From positions 1 through 6,999 of the forward strand of contig DAOVYR010000059.1 of assembly GCA_030635525.1 (NCBI GenBank): a stretch of 6,999 bases of DNA, written 5' to 3'. The position numbers and the translations under genes are program-made. Shown here piece after piece: positions 5,024-6,999 of this stretch; within the stretch, counting starts at the first letter, position 1, and each line of letters starts with the position of its first letter. The notes under the pieces were generated by a model. The model was given only the letters and a program-made list of their open reading frames with translations. It ran no database searches and was not told where the DNA came from. Source of the DNA: Candidatus Nanohalarchaeota archaeon (GTDB taxonomy: Archaea > EX4484-52 > B79-G9).

Positions 5024-5031
5024 GGATGTGA
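5024..5031 (+). promoter_or_regulatory. Shine-Dalgarno site that decides the gap start
   Basis: GGATGTGA differs by one base from GGAGGTGA and lies five bases before ATG 5037. The in-frame GTG 5028 and ATG 5031 overlap this site and are unlikely starts. Confidence 0.6.
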
Positions 5032-5036
5032 TGTAT

Positions 5037-6059
5037 ATGATAGCTGTAGCTGTAAACGGATATGGGACTATTGGTAAGCGCGTGGCAGATGCTGTGTCGC
5101 TTCAGGATGATATGAAGGTTGTCGGGGTTGTGAAGACGAGACCGACGTTTGAGGCAAGGATGGCTAATGAGTGCGGGTATCCTCTTTTTGTTAATTGCGC
5201 GGATAATGTGGGGGCGTTTAGGGATGCCGGTCTGAAGGTTGAAGGGACTCTTGATGATCTGCTTAAGGTTGCGGATATTGTTATTGACTGTACCCCTGGC
5301 AAGGTAGGTGTGCAGAATAAGCCGATCTATAAGGCGGCTGGCGTTAAGGCGATTTTCCAGGGTGGTGAGAAGTCAGGTACTGCTGATGTGTCTTTTAATG
5401 CGATGGGCAATTATGCAGATAGTGTCGGGAAGGATTTTGTGCGTGTGGTGTCGTGCAACACCACGGGCTTGTGCAGGACCCTGAGTGCTGTTGATAAGAA
5501 GTTCGGTGCTAAAAAGGTGCGTGTTACGCTGATCCGGCGCGGACCTGACCCGGGAGATTCAAAGAAGGGGCCTGTCAATGCCATTGTCCCGAATCCGCCG
5601 ACGGTTCCCAGCCATCACGGGCCGGATGTGAATACTATTTTTCCTGATATGAAGATCATGACCAGTGCGGTTATTGTGCCGACTACGCTTATGCATCTTC
5701 ATACTGTATGCGTTGAGCTTAATGAGAATGCGAGTGTGAGCGAGGTGAAAGAGGTTTTTTCGAATACGCCGCGGGTTATTCTTGTCAAGGCGAGTGAAGG
5801 GCTTACGTCTACTGCGGAGGTTATGGAGCTTGCGCGCGACAGGGGCACGAAGCGCAGTGACCTGAATGAGATTGCTGTGTGGGATGAGAGTATCAATGTC
5901 GTTGATGGTGAGCTTTTCTATATACAGGCGGTGCACCAGGAATCTGATGTTGTGCCGGAGAATATTGACTGCATAAGGGCCATGATGGGTACGGTTACTG
6001 AGGCCAAGGAGTCTGTGAGGAAGACTGATGAGGCTCTGGGGCTTAAGAAGTGGTGGTGA
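5037..6059 (+). CDS. gap: Type II (archaeal) glyceraldehyde-3-phosphate dehydrogenase, phosphorylating
   Basis: The enzyme oxidises glyceraldehyde 3-phosphate to 1,3-bisphosphoglycerate with NAD(P)+ and phosphate, or runs in reverse in gluconeogenesis; its product is the Pgk substrate. It has 340 residues, the normal size for the family. Residues 2-18 form the Rossmann start with GYGTIG. The catalytic cysteine is Cys140 in VVSCNTTGLCR. PTVPSHHGPDV (188-198) and TTLMHLHTVCVEL (216-228) carry the conserved histidines. The C-terminal QESDVVPENIDCIRAM and TDEALGL segments are hallmarks of archaeal GAPDH and absent from the bacterial/eukaryotic class I enzyme. KTRP after the second strand suggests NADP may be accepted, but this is a guess. 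ATG 5037 is chosen for its ribosome binding site. The gene ends the operon and is followed at once by a terminator. Confidence 0.96.
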   Translation: MIAVAVNGYGTIGKRVADAVSLQDDMKVVGVVKTRPTFEARMANECGYPLFVNCADNVGAFRDAGLKVEGTLDDLLKVADIVIDCTPGKVGVQNKPIYKAAGVKAIFQGGEKSGTADVSFNAMGNYADSVGKDFVRVVSCNTTGLCRTLSAVDKKFGAKKVRVTLIRRGPDPGDSKKGPVNAIVPNPPTVPSHHGPDVNTIFPDMKIMTSAVIVPTTLMHLHTVCVELNENASVSEVKEVFSNTPRVILVKASEGLTSTAEVMELARDRGTKRSDLNEIAVWDESINVVDGELFYIQAVHQESDVVPENIDCIRAMMGTVTEAKESVRKTDEALGLKKWW

Positions 6060-6083
6060 AGGGGGGGCCCTTTTTTGTTTTTT
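6059..6083 (+). terminator. Operon terminator: GC hairpin and double T-run
   Basis: AAGGG (6059-6063) pairs with CCCTT (6068-6072) around a GGGG loop, followed by T-runs broken by one G up to 6083. The hairpin starts on the last base of the gap stop codon. The run of seven G at 6061-6067 is prone to length variation. Confidence 0.75.
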
Positions 6084-6086
6084 ATT

Positions 6087-6094
6087 GGAGGTGA
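6087..6094 (+). promoter_or_regulatory. Full-consensus Shine-Dalgarno site
   Basis: GGAGGTGA lies five bases before ATG 6100, the strongest ribosome binding site in the window. It starts only three bases after the terminator T-run, leaving no room for a separate promoter. Confidence 0.85.
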
Positions 6095-6099
6095 AATAG

Positions 6100-6375
6100 A
6101 TGGTGTTTGATCTTCGTGGAATTCCTGAACTTAAAGAGTTTATACATGAAAAAACAGACTATGTACCTTTAGGTGGAATTAATCCATATACTATAACATG
6201 TAGATTGCCCGGCAACTGGAACCCGGTAACAAGAGGATTGCCTGCAACAATTAGTATTTATGTGGAATATTCAGATGATGTGCTCTTATTAAGTACAGAG
6301 TCTGATGTAGGAAGACAAATCTTAGATGATTTTATTAAAGAAAAGAGTGGTGCTAATTACAAAATCGTATCATAA
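6100..6375 (+). CDS. Small cytoplasmic protein of unknown family
   Basis: The protein has 91 residues. I do not recognise a family. It has no signal peptide and no membrane helix. Alternating segments suggest a compact alpha/beta fold: helix IPELKEFIHEK, strands YTITCRL and ATISIYVEY, strand DVLLLST, then helix VGRQILDDFIKEK. A Gly/Pro-rich stretch (LPGNWNPVTRGLP, about 36-48) may form a loop or binding site. The start is fixed by the perfect ribosome binding site at 6087-6094. The gene is more AT-rich than gap just before it, which points to a different origin or weaker constraint. It is expressed either by read-through of the gap terminator or from an unseen promoter, and lies 63 bases before the CPBP protease gene, with which it may be co-transcribed. 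Confidence 0.75.
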   Translation: MVFDLRGIPELKEFIHEKTDYVPLGGINPYTITCRLPGNWNPVTRGLPATISIYVEYSDDVLLLSTESDVGRQILDDFIKEKSGANYKIVS

Positions 6376-6438
6376 TATTACTTGGCAAAGAATCATCTGA
6401 CCTATAGAAACAAAAAGGCAAATGACGTAAATATTGTT

Positions 6439-6906
6439 ATGCGCTTAAATCTAAACCCTAAACAGCTCAAGAGTATCTTTGTTCCTGTGGTTGTCGGGGT
6501 TGTTCTTTATTTTGTCAATGTTGGTTTTATAATGTGGATGTTTCGTGAGTTTCCGCAGACTGTTGCGCTTGTCTTTGGAAAAGGGTCGTGGTGGCTGGAT
6601 GCAGGGGTTTATGTTAAGGTGGTTTATGTAGGGCTTATAGGTCCTGTGATTGAGGAGGTTGTGTTTCGTAAAGGCATTTTGGGGTATTTTGTTAAGAGAG
6701 GGGATGCGCGCATCGGTCTTTTGGTCTCTACGGTTGTTTTTGCGGGCTATCATCTGCTGTTCGGGTGGGGGATTTTGAAGGCAATCATTATGATAGTTCC
6801 GGGGATTGTGTTTGGGGTCATGTTTCTTCGGTATGGGTTTCGCGGGTGCCTTTCATGCCATCTTTCTAATAATGTTTTGGCTGTGGTCGGGCTTGTAAGC
6901 AGTTGA
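6439..6906 (+). CDS. CPBP-family intramembrane glutamic protease (Abi/Rce1-like)
   Basis: The protein has 155 residues and about five hydrophobic segments (roughly 14-35, 58-76, 92-110, 113-130, 138-152). All three signature motifs are present: EEVVFR (72-77, Glu-Glu-x-x-x-Arg), FAGYH (101-105, Phe-x-x-x-His) and HLSNN (141-145, His-x-x-x-Asn). These form the membrane-embedded active site known from Rce1-type proteases, so the protein is probably active. It is shorter than most members (about 200-280) and has a single helix before the core. ATG 6439 is chosen; the frame extends to a TTG at 6382, but those codons are polar, unlike the family, and neither start has a clear ribosome binding site. 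Roles in the family include prenyl-protein processing, bacteriocin immunity and peptide maturation. The substrate here is unknown. Confidence 0.85.
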   Translation: MRLNLNPKQLKSIFVPVVVGVVLYFVNVGFIMWMFREFPQTVALVFGKGSWWLDAGVYVKVVYVGLIGPVIEEVVFRKGILGYFVKRGDARIGLLVSTVVFAGYHLLFGWGILKAIIMIVPGIVFGVMFLRYGFRGCLSCHLSNNVLAVVGLVSS

Positions 6907-6920
6907 AAGGATATCTGAAT

Positions 6921-6974
6921 CTTACCCCTACAAATTGAGCTAAATTCGTTTTTTTGTTGAAAAGTAGGGGTAAG
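6921..6974. repeat. 11-bp perfect inverted repeat with 32-base spacer
   Basis: CTTACCCCTAC (6921-6931) and GTAGGGGTAAG (6964-6974) are perfect inverted copies, with a T7 run in the spacer. The repeat lies between the protease stop codon and the window end. It could be a terminator-like hairpin, the operator of a following gene (AAGGTG and ATG 6991 follow), or one end of a mobile element. Confidence 0.6.
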
Positions 6975-6999
6975 GTGTGAATTTATTGGGATGTGCAAA

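Noticed and set aside
5559..5936. 125-codon minus-strand frame opposite gap
   Set aside because: Shadow of gap; no start signal or family features.

Overview
The window looks archaeal. It carries an archaeal-type phosphoglycerate kinase and a type II (archaeal) glyceraldehyde-3-phosphate dehydrogenase. Shine-Dalgarno sequences are of the GGAGGTGA type, and one operon looks leaderless, with an AT-rich TATA-like box about 25 bases before its ATG. The thrombospondin-1-like, C-terminally anchored surface protein and the ribbon-helix-helix/nucleotidyltransferase fusion suggest a DPANN or Altiarchaeota-like lineage. That placement is inference only.

Layout. (1) 1-466: the 3' end of a cell-surface protein gene, followed by a 52-bp sequence present twice, 75 bp apart. 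The 52 bp span the last codons and a terminator-like hairpin. (2) About 508-2783: an AT-rich accessory segment bounded by a perfect 19-bp inverted repeat. Each boundary holds three copies of the 12-mer ACTTTAGGAGCA (six in total, mostly 18-20 bp apart). Inside, all on the minus strand, are a two-gene operon (small unknown protein plus PIN-like protein, a candidate toxin-antitoxin pair), the decayed C-terminal end of an IS transposase, and a three-helix membrane protein with an outward-facing beta-rich domain. (3) 2785-6084: a core-metabolism operon. A promoter region with a perfect 7-3-7 dyad leads into a ribbon-helix-helix/sugar-nucleotidyltransferase fusion, then pgk (overlapping start), then gap, closed by a hairpin and T-run terminator. 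(4) 6085-6999: a 91-residue protein of unknown family with a strong ribosome binding site, then a CPBP-type intramembrane protease, then an 11-bp inverted repeat at the window end.

How the parts may work together. Pgk and Gap are consecutive enzymes of lower glycolysis/gluconeogenesis. The first gene of their operon joins a DNA-binding fold to a nucleotide-sugar synthesis enzyme, so it could link sugar-nucleotide status to transcription, perhaps through the dyad just upstream. That link is a hypothesis. The accessory segment has the shape of a transposon-like or island insertion between a surface-protein gene and the metabolic operon. No intact recombinase is visible in it, so it would be non-autonomous or decayed. 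The most novel items are the repeat-bounded segment with its unfamiliar PIN partner and the RHH-nucleotidyltransferase fusion.
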